From: Cladosporium sp. IMV 00045
Taxonomy: Eukaryota; Ascomycota; Dothideomycetes; Cladosporiales; Cladosporiaceae
NCBI GenBank assembly: GCA_001931905.2
Contig: MSJI02000678.1
Coordinates: 1 to 37,842 of the forward strand
Direction: 5' to 3'
Length of the DNA: 37,842 bases
Positions 1 to 10,265 of this stretch are shown here, piece after piece; position 1 is the first letter of the stretch; each line of letters begins with the position of its first letter. Both the position numbers and the translations under genes were made by a program. Below the pieces are notes generated by a model that did no database searches, had not been told where the DNA came from, and saw only the letters and a list, made by a program, of their open reading frames with translations.

Positions 1-267
1 TTTTCTCCTTTTGCATTTTTTTATGCTTTCGTATCGGTCATTATCATCCTCTGTGTTTGGAGCTCCTACTCCACGAGCCACGAGCCGTGAGTTCCCCCTT
101 CATCCGGTACATCTTAGTCTTCCGTCCTCTGTGCAACCAGAAGCATAGCACGAAGACTCGTCTGTCCTGCCGCTCCATCTCCGATAGTCTAGCGCTTCAT
201 CCACAGCCCTTTCTCTCCGAGCTCAAAATGCCTCCGCGTACTTCAAGCATGACATCCCCCAGCATAC
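1..267. other. Window edge, presumed 3' flank of the MYND gene
   Basis: This stretch lies just downstream of the minus-strand MYND gene stop. Short open frames cross it, but none shows a recognisable domain or a convincing start. It is probably 3' UTR and spacer. Confidence 0.5.
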
Positions 268-680
268 TCAAGTATCAAATTGCCACTTCTGCAACCCTCC
301 CCGATGCGCATCCTTGGTCGGAGCCTGCTTGGAAGCCATCTTGACATCGGCCGTCTGCATGTATTTCTGGGCCTCAGCGGCACAGATTTTTTTGTGCGCC
401 TTGGTGTCGGCTTTCTTGCAGTCGCGCGAGCAGTAGGACACGCTCTTGCACGCGATGCAGGGCTTGAGCAGCGTCGGCTCCTCAGGGTTGGGTTCTGGCT
501 TGGAGCATTTGGCGCAGGTTGGTGGGGTGGGTGATGATGGGCCTGGAGAGAAAAGAGAATGTTGGTGGGTGGGTTCTTTTTTTCGGGTTTTGTGGGTGGG
601 TTTTTGGGTGGTTCTGTTCAAGGCTTGGGAGGGTTGGAGGTGCGCTCACCTTGCTCGGCGGATGAGGAGGAGGACGCCAT
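268..680 (-). CDS. Small MYND-type zinc-finger protein
   Basis: The model has two exons, complement(268..542, 650..680), giving 101 aa. The first exon encodes a short Ser-rich start (ATG at 680), then a GTGAGC donor and a TCTCCAG acceptor joined in phase 1. The MYND pattern is complete: C20, C23, C39, C42, C48, C52, H60 and C64, with the spacing C-x2-C, C-x2-C-x5-C-x3-C-x7-H-x3-C. MYND fingers are normally protein-interaction modules that bind proline-rich peptides. Here the finger makes up most of the protein, with no SET or other catalytic domain, so the partner and role are unknown. The 107-nt intron is C-rich on the sense strand (G-runs on the plus strand). The finger is certain; the exact N-terminus is inferred from splice signals. 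Confidence 0.8.
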
Positions 681-2120
681 GATTGCTCCTTGTGTGTGGT
701 TGGAGATGGATGCGAGGATTGGAGGTTGGAGCTGGGTATGAAGTTGTGCTTGTGGCTTTTTGCCGCTTTTCTAAGCCGAGAAGCCTGCCTTGAAAGACTG
801 ACCGGATAGGTATCAATTGGTATGTATTATTCTATACAAATATACCTATACATTCAATATCTTGTCTTCTTGAAGAACTTTTGGATACCTAGCAGCATTC
901 CTCACACAATTACAAGTATTGCTTGAATGCTCGTATCGATACGTGACATGCAACTGAGCGTGTGGGAAAAAGCGATGCTCGACGTCAGAGATCCGCACGA
1001 ATTCATCACTTGCTCGAATCCGAGACACGCCGCGGAGGGTACTTCGACATGACCACAGCAATCACGACGATCAAAGTCTAGTTGCAATAACGATACAAAG
1101 ACGGACCGCCGCGGAAAGACAGGTAAATTCTCCAGCCTCCACTGGGTCAACAACGGCTTGGTCGTGTCCAATTCGTTCCACTTGTATGCCAGAGCCAGAG
1201 AACGCCTGATCCAATGGCAGCTCACGACGATGCGCCTTGCTTTTCCGATCATGACTGCTTCTTCGGGTCCTCAAAAGAAGAATGACATGGGCTGGAGCGG
1301 TGAGGTGCACAGCAGCTTGGCCTTGTCTCATATTCCACATGAAATCTTGACATGGTTGACATATACCTCCTAGGCTTGGTCGTATGCCCTCGGGAAGCAC
1401 CAGCAACGAGCCCCCTTCTCATGGCTGGCCTTGTCTGCCCTGCCTGCCCTGCTGCCGTGCTTACCGCAAGATTTTGCTTGGCCATCAATTGACTAACCTC
1501 CAATGATTGACGCTGGCGCAGGTACCGGGAGACTAAAGGGCGACCATTCTCCTAGCGTCGACGGGCCAGGTGTGGAAATCGCGGGGAACCTGGGCATCAA
1601 GCGTGACGAGATGGGGCGTTTTGTTAGTGAGAGGCCGAGGAGGCTAATACTCAATCGAGGAGGTGAGGTATTGACACATGACCTTGCCGATCCTGCCATG
1701 CTCTGTTCTGTCTGCTCAACTCCATCTCTTTCCCTCTCTCTCGTCTTGCCCTTCCTGCCGCATCCTTTTCTTGCCTTCTATTACTGTCGCAGTGGTGTAA
1801 CGACGCAGCAAGACATACCAAGTCCGCCCGGCCCTCCACCAAGCAAGCACGACGACAGCCAGCGCAAAGCATCTCGGCGGTTAACACACCTGCTTCTTAG
1901 CTGTTTCATCACGCCCCGCCGCACGAACATCTTCCCTGTAAAACCACAAATAGAATACTCAACAGTTACCACTGCATATTTATTCTGGCAAACCCTGTTG
2001 ATCACCTTCGACACCTCAAGGAAACAAACATCTTCATTAAATCATAATATCACCTCCCTTCAAAACTGCGATCGGTCCAATTGCCTGGGTACCTTTTATA
2101 ACCCCATTCCCACAAAGAAC
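681..2120. other. Intergenic region between divergent MYND and glutaredoxin genes
   Basis: About 1.4 kb separates two divergently transcribed genes, so it must carry both promoters. Several frames are open by chance, including the frame that runs into the glutaredoxin gene from 1503, but none has protein-like composition or a domain. The final 400 bases before 2121 are C- and T-rich, as in fungal 5' leaders. No tRNA or repeat was recognised. Confidence 0.55.
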
Positions 2121-3138
2121 ATGCCTCCAACCCGTCGACTGAAGACGGCCCTCTTACTGGCTCTTTTCGCAACCCTCACAATCCTCTACGTCACCCACGG
2201 CGCCAGCAACACCTACAACTCGCAATTCTACACACGAACCGTCGCCGCGATCCAAACCCGACATGACACCGAAGCGCGAGAAGCTCTCATAGCCGAAGAA
2301 AAGACTCGCGCGGACCGCGTTGCTAGAATCCAAGAAGAGCACGAGAAAGCCATGGGCGCGGCCAAACAAAAGCCGATCGTCGAGGACACTGCCGGATCAG
2401 AACACAGCGTCAAGGCTCAGGAAGCCCCTGCCGCTGCTGCTCCGGAGGGGAAACCCGTCGCTGGACGCAAGATGATGCCCTCAGATGGCAACGGCGGTAA
2501 TGGAGGCAAGGTCGTTGTCAATCCCAATGCCGACGACGACGGCGTGGCGCGCGTGGGCAATGGCGGTGCGGCGAAGTCACGGGAGAGCAGCGTCGCTTCA
2601 AAGAGCAGCAAGAAGGAAGAGGAAGAAACCGAATCCGAGCACGAGATCGAGACTGAAATGAATTCGATTCTGAAGAAAGGGCCGATCATCATTTTCTCTA
2701 AATCCTACTGTCCCTTCTCGAAGAAGGCAAAGGTACGTTTTCTGCCGAACCACCATCTAACCGAAACCCCTGCATTAAAGCCACCCCGTCGACTAACACG
2801 ATCCTTCTTCCCCGCAGAACATCCTCCTCTCGCGCTACACAATAACACCGCCACCATACGTCGTCGAACTCGACCTCCACCCTCTCGGTGCAGGCCTTCA
2901 AGCCGCGCTGAAGAAATCCACCGGCCGGCGCACCGTCCCCAACGTCCTGATCAACGGCAAGTCGATCGGTGGTGGAGACGACGTGGCCGCTCTGGACGAG
3001 ACGGGCACGTTGGAGGTCAAGGTGAAAGAGCTGGGCGGTAAGCGGATTATGGAAGTCAAGAAAGTGGAAGTCAAGGATGGTGAGGGTCTGGGTGAGGATG
3101 ACGATGGGAGCAGGAGGGAGGTGAGGTTCAAGGCGTGA
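2121..3138 (+). CDS. Membrane-anchored monothiol glutaredoxin (Grx6/Grx7 type)
   Basis: Two exons, 2121..2732 and 2818..3138, join in phase 0 (GTACGT donor, CCCGCAG acceptor) to give 310 aa. Residues 9-25 form one hydrophobic signal-anchor segment behind a basic N-terminus, as in yeast Grx6 and Grx7 of the early secretory pathway. A Lys/Glu/Ala/Gly-rich linker of about 150 residues follows. The glutaredoxin fold begins near 185, with active site C-P-F-S at 197-200, so it is monothiol with no second Cys. The cis-proline TVP is at 243-245 and the GG-x-DD glutathione-binding turn at 255-259. Known family members reduce glutathione mixed disulfides, and Grx6 can bind an Fe-S cluster. The CPFS site is closer to Grx7 (CPYS) than to Grx6 (CSYS). 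The C-terminal tail of about 40 residues is charged. Confidence 0.9.
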
Positions 3139-3859
3139 GCATTCTTGCTTGTTCGTTCCTGCCTTTTCTTTTTCTTCTCTCTATCGTATCATTGCCTCGG
3201 ATCTCGCCCTCGGTCTGCCCTCGAAAGGACGACGGGATGGTGGATTTCTTTTAGCGGAAGCGCGGCGTTTTTATGTTATACTTTTTCTTATTCTCGTTCT
3301 CGTCAGGCATGGCGTTATCTAGCGAAAGCGGCGGGCTCGGTTTTGTCTTTTCTAAATACCCTATTTTTACTACTCTATGTATTTTCTGGATCAATGATTC
3401 AAAATCTAGACTGCATCTGGGACTACTTCCACCACTTTTTCATCAGCAGCTACGGCTGAGCTTTAATTTATTGGAAATGGCTTGACTGAACCTAGACAAT
3501 CAACAATGTCCAATTAATCATGACCACTTGATCGATATTGGTCAGGCAAAGCAGCTTCTCCAACCCAGCCGTTGCGCGAGCACGGAGGCGAGAAGGCGCC
3601 CGCCGACAGCGGGGTGCGCTGTTTCCCGTTCTCTGACATGTGAAGATGGGCTTGGATGGGGAAGAAGATGGGCCAAAGCAGTGCGACACGCATGAGGGAG
3701 CTCTCCTGCTTTTTAATCTTTTTCATCCTTCTTATCAGTACATCATCATTCCAATTTATGAGATTCAAAATCAGCAGTGGAGCGCATTGAATATCGTGAA
3801 CATCAATCAATCCTGCTTCGGCGACATCTCCAGCACCTATGGGGTGGTCGAGGGACGCC
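3139..3859. other. Intergenic, glutaredoxin 3' flank and patatin-gene promoter
   Basis: About 720 bases with T-rich sequence after the glutaredoxin stop and no supported gene. Overlapping short frames occur on both strands, none with a domain. The right-hand part must hold the promoter of the patatin-domain gene. Confidence 0.55.
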
Positions 3860-5660
3860 ATGGCGCAAGGCGTTTTGGGCTTCTTCCAGACGTGCATTTG
3901 GCTGGTTCGCAAGATCGGTTTCTTTTGGCTAGAGGTGAGGGCAGACCGACAATTAAACCATGCACACGCTGCATGTATCTTGACAAGCGATCGCTGACCT
4001 CAAATTCCCACATCAGCGCCTCTGGCATTGGATGACAACCAAAAGCGACAAACGCCTGCTGATCGAAACCCTCCACGCCGCCAGGGAGTTTGAAGAATGG
4101 CACGCCTCAGCGCTGCAACTCGATCGCCTGCTCGGGAATGACATGTGGCGAACATCCCCAGCCGACTATCCTCACAACTACTACAACACCGGCCTCATAG
4201 CCGAGCGAACTGAGATGCTGGAAAGTGCCCTGGCCGATGCCACTGACAACGGGGACATTATGCGCATCCACGACATCTTGCGCTCTGGCCTCACGCGCAA
4301 TATAGGCGGCATCCTCAACCCGAAGTTGTACAGCAAGGCCAATGCCGGAACGAAACTCATGATCGAAGATTATCTGTCTCTCGTCGTCGAGGCTATTCGG
4401 CATTTCGCTACGTGGCCCACGGCTCTTCCTCTCGAGGAAGGGCTGACGCCGCAGATGAAGCTGGACGTGCTGCACGACGCTCGCATGGCTTACGGTCGAA
4501 CGGTGTTGGTGCTGCAAGGCGGCTCGATCTTCGGCCTCTGCCACTTGGGAGTGGTAAAGGCCATGTACCAACGCGGTCTCTTGCCACGCATCATCGCCGG
4601 CACCGCCACGGGTGCTCTGATGGCAGCGTGGGTTGGCGTGCACACCGAGAACGAGCTGCTGGCCTGTCTCAGTGGCGAGCAGATCGACCTGGGCGCTTTC
4701 GCGGCCTCCTCAGAGCGAGCGGCCGCCAAAGCGAACGGAGAAGGCGCCTGGCTGTGGCTGCAGACCCTCCACCGCCGCGCCATGCGATTCTTCAAATCCG
4801 GCTTCATCCTCGACCCGGAAGTGCTGGAACAAAGCGTGCGCGCCAACGTGGGCGAGATGACGTTCGAGGAAGCCTACAACAAAACCCAGCGCATCCTCAA
4901 CATCACCATCTCCCCCTCGGGCCCCGGCGCCATCACCCTGCTTAACTACCTGACCGCACCGCACGTCCTCATCTGGTCCGCCGCCCTGGTCTCCAACGCC
5001 GCCAACCGCTCCAAAGCCCCCATCCGGCTCATGTGCAAAGACTCCTCCGGGCAAACCGTCCCCTACGAAACCTTTCCCCCAAGCAGCCGACCATACCGCT
5101 CCTCCCCGGGCATGCCGAAAGAATCGCCCCTCTCCCGCCTCGGCGAACTCTTCAACGTCGACCACTTCATCGTCTCCCAAGCCAGACCCTACATCGCGCC
5201 CTTCCTGTACCCCTCGCTCCGCCGCTTCCGCACCAGCGCCTTCGCCATCTTCTCCCGCTTCATGCTGTGGGAATTCCAGCACCGGCTGCGCCAGCTGGAC
5301 ATCCTAGGCCTTCTCACACCGGGCGTGAAACGCCTGCTCATGGACGAAATCGTGCCCGGGCCGGCGCTCACGCTCGTGCCGGAAATCCGCCTCTCCGACT
5401 GGGCGCGCTTGCTGCGCAATCCGACGCAGGCCGAGATCAACCATTGGATCGAGCGCGGGGAGAAGAGCGTCTGGCCCAACGCGGCGCATTTGGCTGTGCG
5501 GTTGAGCGTGGAGCAGGAGTTGGAGAAGGCGTATCAGTTGGTGAGGAGAGCGAATTTGGCTGGCGAGGGGGGAAGGGGCGCGGGTGGGAATGGGAGGAAG
5601 GTTGTTAAGAGGAGGAAGGCGAGGGCCGCGAGTGCGGGTAAGGTTGCGGGGAGGGTTTAG
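3860..5660 (+). CDS. Tgl3/4/5-like patatin-domain protein, probable pseudoenzyme
   Basis: Two exons, 3860..3934 and 4017..5660, join in phase 0 (GTGAGG donor, CTGAC branch site, CATCAG acceptor) to give 572 aa. The first exon encodes a short hydrophobic, aromatic-rich N-terminus that may insert in a membrane or lipid droplet. It is followed by the DUF3336-like region that precedes patatin domains in fungal triacylglycerol lipases (FEEW, LLGN, LRSGL, GTKLMIEDY). The oxyanion-hole loop GGSIFG is at 193-198. The nucleophile elbow, normally G-x-S-x-G, reads GTATG at 220-224, so the catalytic Ser is Ala222. The second dyad motif, normally DGS just before the conserved SRLxELFNVxHFIVSQ block, is also missing: the segment around 385-395 has no Asp. 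The fold therefore looks intact but lipase activity is unlikely. A non-catalytic or scaffold role is inferred. Confidence 0.9.
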
Positions 5661-6660
5661 GTGGGTGGGTTGGGTGGGTAGATGGTTGATCGCTATTGTC
5701 ACAGTCTTTAATTAACAGACTTTGAAAAATAAACTTGGGGATGTTTTGTATTAGATGAAAATGGAGATTCATTGCGGTGCGTGAGGATTTGATCAACAAC
5801 CTGGCAGCTTTCCACCGGGTTGGTATTCACTAGTCTGTACAGAGTGGACGATTCATTCGGTGATGTCGGGTCGCCAGCCATGTTGGATAGCATTCTTCAG
5901 GCGTACATTGTTCGTCATTGACGGGGCTCCACTCGATCTCGACTGAATGAATGAATCAGTGCGTTGTCGTTAGAGAATACCGATCGATCCTTTTTGACGC
6001 GTGGAAGCTATCTTCTCGAGCAAGTTGCTGCTATGATAGAGTGAAGGCATGCAATGAAAATGCTGCAGGGCTGAATCTTGCTTGTATACATCTACCTCGA
6101 TCAGGCTCGATCGATCTAAGAGTAGGCAACATTACTATTAATGTTGAGTGTTGTCGAATATCCAGTCGGTGACTGGCGTCGCGCAATGGATTAGAACCTC
6201 AAATCTTGCCCTTGCAATGGCCAGGTCTATAGAAATCCCGGCAGGCAATCCCTGCTCGGCTCAATTTTATCATCTCGATACAAATATAGTTTCACGATGT
6301 CGTCGGTGTGATATCGTCATCCGAACAGGGTCTCCTACATCGATAGAGTTGGCTTGCTGCTTGTTGTCCCCCGCAACGTTTGTTTGGCCGGAGCAGAGCG
6401 AGCGAGCGAGCTTCCAAACGAGACCAGCTTGGACCTTTGAACGTGCTACCTGAAGAATTGCAATCATCCAATCTTTGCTAGCGACCGTTTCCTTTCCCCG
6501 TGCTATTCTTCAACTGTTCTGTTCGTGCGTGCCTCTTTCACACCGCCCATATCATCGTGTGCTACCACCACGACCCAATGCTCTCATACCGGCCTGCCGG
6601 TTGAGCATTCCTGTCGTCTCCGCCTCGACCGTCGACCAGCATCCTCCAACTGCCAGAGTC
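5661..6660. other. Intergenic, patatin-gene 3' flank and LIM-gene 5' region
   Basis: About 1 kb without a supported gene. It opens with a G-quadruplex motif directly after the patatin-gene stop. The last 180 bases upstream of 6661 are open in the LIM frame but contain no in-frame ATG, so they are read as 5' leader. A tRNA D-arm-like string occurs near 6181 but does not fold as a tRNA. Confidence 0.55.
5663..5678 (+). promoter_or_regulatory. G-quadruplex motif at start of 3' UTR
   Basis: Four runs of three G are separated by loops of 1, 2 and 1 nt (GGGTGGGTTGGGTGGG), starting 3 nt after the TAG of the patatin-domain gene on the sense strand. Such short loops favour a stable parallel quadruplex in RNA or DNA. 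Function is not known. Confidence 0.5.
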
Positions 6661-9625
6661 ATGTTGGGCAGCCAGGGACGGGCCATGCCTGCTCCTTCGT
6701 ACATGTCCGAGGATCAAATGGGTCAGCAGTCTCATGTATCTCCTTCTATCCAGGCTCGGCGTGCTCTGTTTGGGGGCTCAAGATCAGGAGAATGCCCGGT
6801 CGTGCAAGAAGAAGACTCACGCTCTGTGCCCGCAGCAAGCTACCTCAAAGACCTTCGTGCCAACAAACCCCGTCCGATAGGGTCACGGCCTCCACCGCCT
6901 TCGAGATTCGGGACTTTGAGACGAACGGAAACTGAAAAGACTGGAACCACGACCTCGACGAACAATGAACGCCCGCCGTTACCACAGACCAACAGCATGC
7001 CTACGATGGTACCTCAGAGCCCAACACAGCACAGGCTGAACAGTGCAGGTCGCAACAGTCCGTTTGCTGGACGACCACTCGCAAGGACGCCATCTGCTAT
7101 TACATCCACCACCACTTCATCCGTTGCCGAAAAGGAGGAGGGAGCCGAAAGGCCTGCGAGGAGTCGGCCACAAAGTGCAGTATACATGGAGCAGGGTACA
7201 CGATGGATGGAGAAGCAGGAAGCACAGTCATTGAGAACGGCACTTGAGGATATGGATCTCGCTGAGGAACAGAAAATACACAAGGACGCGCAAGACGAAG
7301 CGGCAGAATTGGTCTGGAAACACCGCAACCCGGACTCTCCGTTTGCCAACCCGAACGCACCCTATATGAATCCAGACCTCAAGAAAGATTACAACTCGCA
7401 TCTTCGGAAAGGAAGCTACAGTCGCAGCCATAGCCAAGAAGCTGCGTCCCGTGCGTCTACGTCTACACGAGGCTCGGTCATTGGCAGCCAGCGGCATCCG
7501 TTGGAAACGTCTCCGGAGCGCAAAAGGACAAGTGTGGAAAGCCCTTCGAAAATGAGCCAGGATTCGACAGCATCCCCTCAGCAGTCTCGCAAGTCGTCTG
7601 GCAAACACTATGGTGATCTTGCGGCCGCTGTGAAGAACGACATTGAAACTGCTAGGAGAAGGACGAGCAGTGGTAGCAGACGCATTTTGAGTGGAGAGAA
7701 GAAGGTTTTCATGGATCCAAACGATAAGATCTACGAAGATCCTCAGGAGGAACCGACGCCTCCAAAGAAGCAACAACCGCCGATGCCCATTCCTGATCTC
7801 AGACCGGCCCCGGTCCCTGTACAGTCTGCTCCATCTTTGATTCGGAAGAACCCTTTTGCTCGGGTCCGTGGACGATTCGAAACACCTGAACACGCACAGT
7901 CTGCGCCAGTGCTGCCGCGAGCTGCGACAAAGCATGACCGTGTTGAAATCCAAAGAAACCCTCCCAGTCAGTCACGCAGGGCAGGATATACATCGAACGA
8001 GCCGCTCCCATCGCCACCGGTCGGCTCTCCAGATCTTGGTGGGGACGACGAAGTTTCTCCCAAGGTGACGCCAACCAGGAATGGTAAGGAAATCAGGAGC
8101 GACGACATTCGAGCCGCCACTAGCAAGCAGAGGAGCGATCGAAGTGCGAACTTGCCTCAGCCTACTGCAGTCAGCGACAGACTTGGTAGGCCCATTGTAA
8201 GTTTCGATCAAGGATGGAAGCAACACAAGGAAGTGGTGCTCGAAGAAACTCGTGTGCCGTCTACGCCATCTTCGCCGGGCGCATCTACGCCGCCGCGCCA
8301 GTCAAGAGTGCCAGACTCCCCGAGGTCTTCGCCCTTTAACCGACAGGCCATACCTAGAATTGATCCGCCGCGGGACAGCGCATATCGCGCGCCACCCAGC
8401 CCCTCACCAGCAAACAGTACTTTCAAGCCTTCGTCACCGATGCCGCCAATTCCAACAATCGTTGTGCCTGACGATCCAAGTATTCAAAGCAACGTCCTAC
8501 CCGAAGAGCCTGAAGCTGCCTCGATGGCGCCGGCTTTCCAATCTGCGCCATCTATCAACATTGAGCCGCCCAGGTCGCCGTCGAAGAGAGTGTCGACAGG
8601 CTCCAGTGGAGGACAGCGATTCACACCGCCGCCTCTGCGTCCGACTTCAACTGTGGCACCTTCAATCAACGTCGATCCGCCGGTCAGGTCGCCCAGACCT
8701 TCTGTTCCGTCAATCGGAGTCAGCGGTCCAGGGTTTTCGACCCGGCCGATTCCCTCTCTTCCACCAAGCAATGCACCTCCTCGTCCCCTTCCTACTCCGA
8801 CGCAGCAGCCCCCTCAGCACTTTCACGCGAACACAGCCCCTGTTCCCAAGTCGAAACCCCACTATACCCCCACGCTCCGGCAGTCCCGCGCTCTCTGTGT
8901 GCGCTGCAACACTCCAATCGCTGGACGTGTGCTTCAAGCTGCGGGCCAACGCCTTCATCCCTCTTGCTTCAACTGCCACGAGTGCGACACGAACCTCGAA
9001 CACGTTGCATTCCACCCCGAGCCAGAATCAAAACGCTCTGCACGCCTAGAGCGAATTGAAGCCCGCCAGACCGGCCTGATTCCCGAACATTTGACCGTCG
9101 AAGAACTCTACAACACCGAAGAGACCGACGGCGAGCCCACCCTCCGCTTCTACTGCGCCCTCGACTTCCACGAACTCTTCAGCCCCCGCTGCAAATCGTG
9201 CAAGACGCCGATCGAGGGCGAAGTCATCGTCGCCTGCGGCGCGGAGTGGCACGCCGGACACTTCTTTTGCGCTCAGTGCGGCGATCCGTTCGATGCCAGC
9301 ACGCCTTTCGTGGAGAAGGATGGGTATGCGTGGTGCTGCGATTGCCACACGCACCGGTACAGCGCGAAGTGCCGGAAGTGCAGGAAGCCTGTGACGGATG
9401 TTGTGGTGAAGGCGCTGGGGAGCGAGTGGCATGCTAATTGCTTTTGCTGCTTGGTAAGTTTACTCTGTTTGATTGCTTTGTTGTCTGTTGCTTTACCGAT
9501 CAATGCTGATTTTACTTTGCTGGCAGGAGTGTGGAGGTGAGTTTGAAGATGGGAGGTACTTCCTTCGAGGCGAAAGTGAGGACCCGGTCTGTGTCAGGTG
9601 TGAGGAGAGGAGGTTGAAGGCTTAA
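6661..9625 (+). CDS. Three-LIM-domain protein, paxillin-like (Pxl1 type)
   Basis: Two exons, 6661..9453 and 9527..9625, join in phase 0 (GTAAGT donor, GGCAG acceptor) to give 963 aa. The start is the first in-frame ATG; the frame is open further upstream but without an ATG. Residues 1 to about 740 are disordered and rich in Pro and Ser, with many SP/TP sites and short proline motifs. The C-terminus has three LIM zinc domains, starting near C746, C844 and C904. The third is completed by the small last exon. LIM1 carries an insertion of about 50 residues between the halves of its second zinc site. Fungal proteins of this build act at the cell cortex, septum or polarity sites with Rho GTPases and actin. 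The paxillin-like assignment rests on this architecture and is moderately secure. Confidence 0.85.
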
Positions 9626-10265
9626 TGGGTTGAGGGAAGAGAAGAGAAGATTGTGACGCTTTTGGAATGTGGTGCGTTTTGCTTGAGATGTTCAGACTGT
9701 TTTTTGGCATAGCGATTCCAGCATGAAGAGCTTTTTGATTAGAATCGTATATTAGCATGGAGTGGGCGTTGGGGACGTTTCGATTTGATTTGGTTTAAAT
9801 GCCTTCAAACATTCTCTTTCACGACCTTCCAGATACGTGGTTGGCTGATTTTGGGCTCTGCTCTATTTGTTGACCTTTTGATGTCGAGATTGTTTATAGC
9901 TGCCTCAGGCAGCCGTGATCTGCCAGAGCCTTCGCGCGGTTCGGGAGCTCTAACGAGCGAGCGCTGACTTTTGGAATTGGAAGGCTGTCAACTGCATGCA
10001 CTTACCACGCAGTTGCTTCGCAGTGTCGCTCAACCAGTAGCAACACTGAGAGAACGATTGCAGTCTGTCGCTACACTCGCATTCATACGGCTGCCACCGT
10101 CATTTTGTGAAGCTTTGCTACCTTAAAGCGCATTACTGACGCTCGGCAACTAGTCAACATCTGCGCCAAAAAGTGCTCTTCGCCGCACCGCGCGCGCTCT
10201 AGACACCACCGCCCAAGGCGCGCATACAGTCAACCGGACCTCATACGCGACAAGCATACCTCACA
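9626..10265. other. Intergenic, LIM-gene 3' flank and PRP40 promoter
   Basis: About 640 bases without a gene. A short perfect hairpin (GCTGCC-TCA-GGCAGC) lies at 9899-9913. The last 100 bases before PRP40 are C-rich with GCGC-rich patches, as in housekeeping fungal promoters and leaders. Confidence 0.55.

Noticed and set aside
1503..2120. Upstream extension of the glutaredoxin frame
   Set aside because: The open frame before 2121 reads like random leader sequence. The ATG at 2121 gives a proper signal-anchor N-terminus as in Grx6/Grx7.
6171..6260. tRNA-like sequence (GCGCAATGGATTAG, like a D-arm, then CCCGGCAGG)
   Set aside because: D-stem and T-stem do not pair, there is no GTTCGANTC B box at the right distance and no anticodon arm. 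At most a decayed tRNA-derived fragment.
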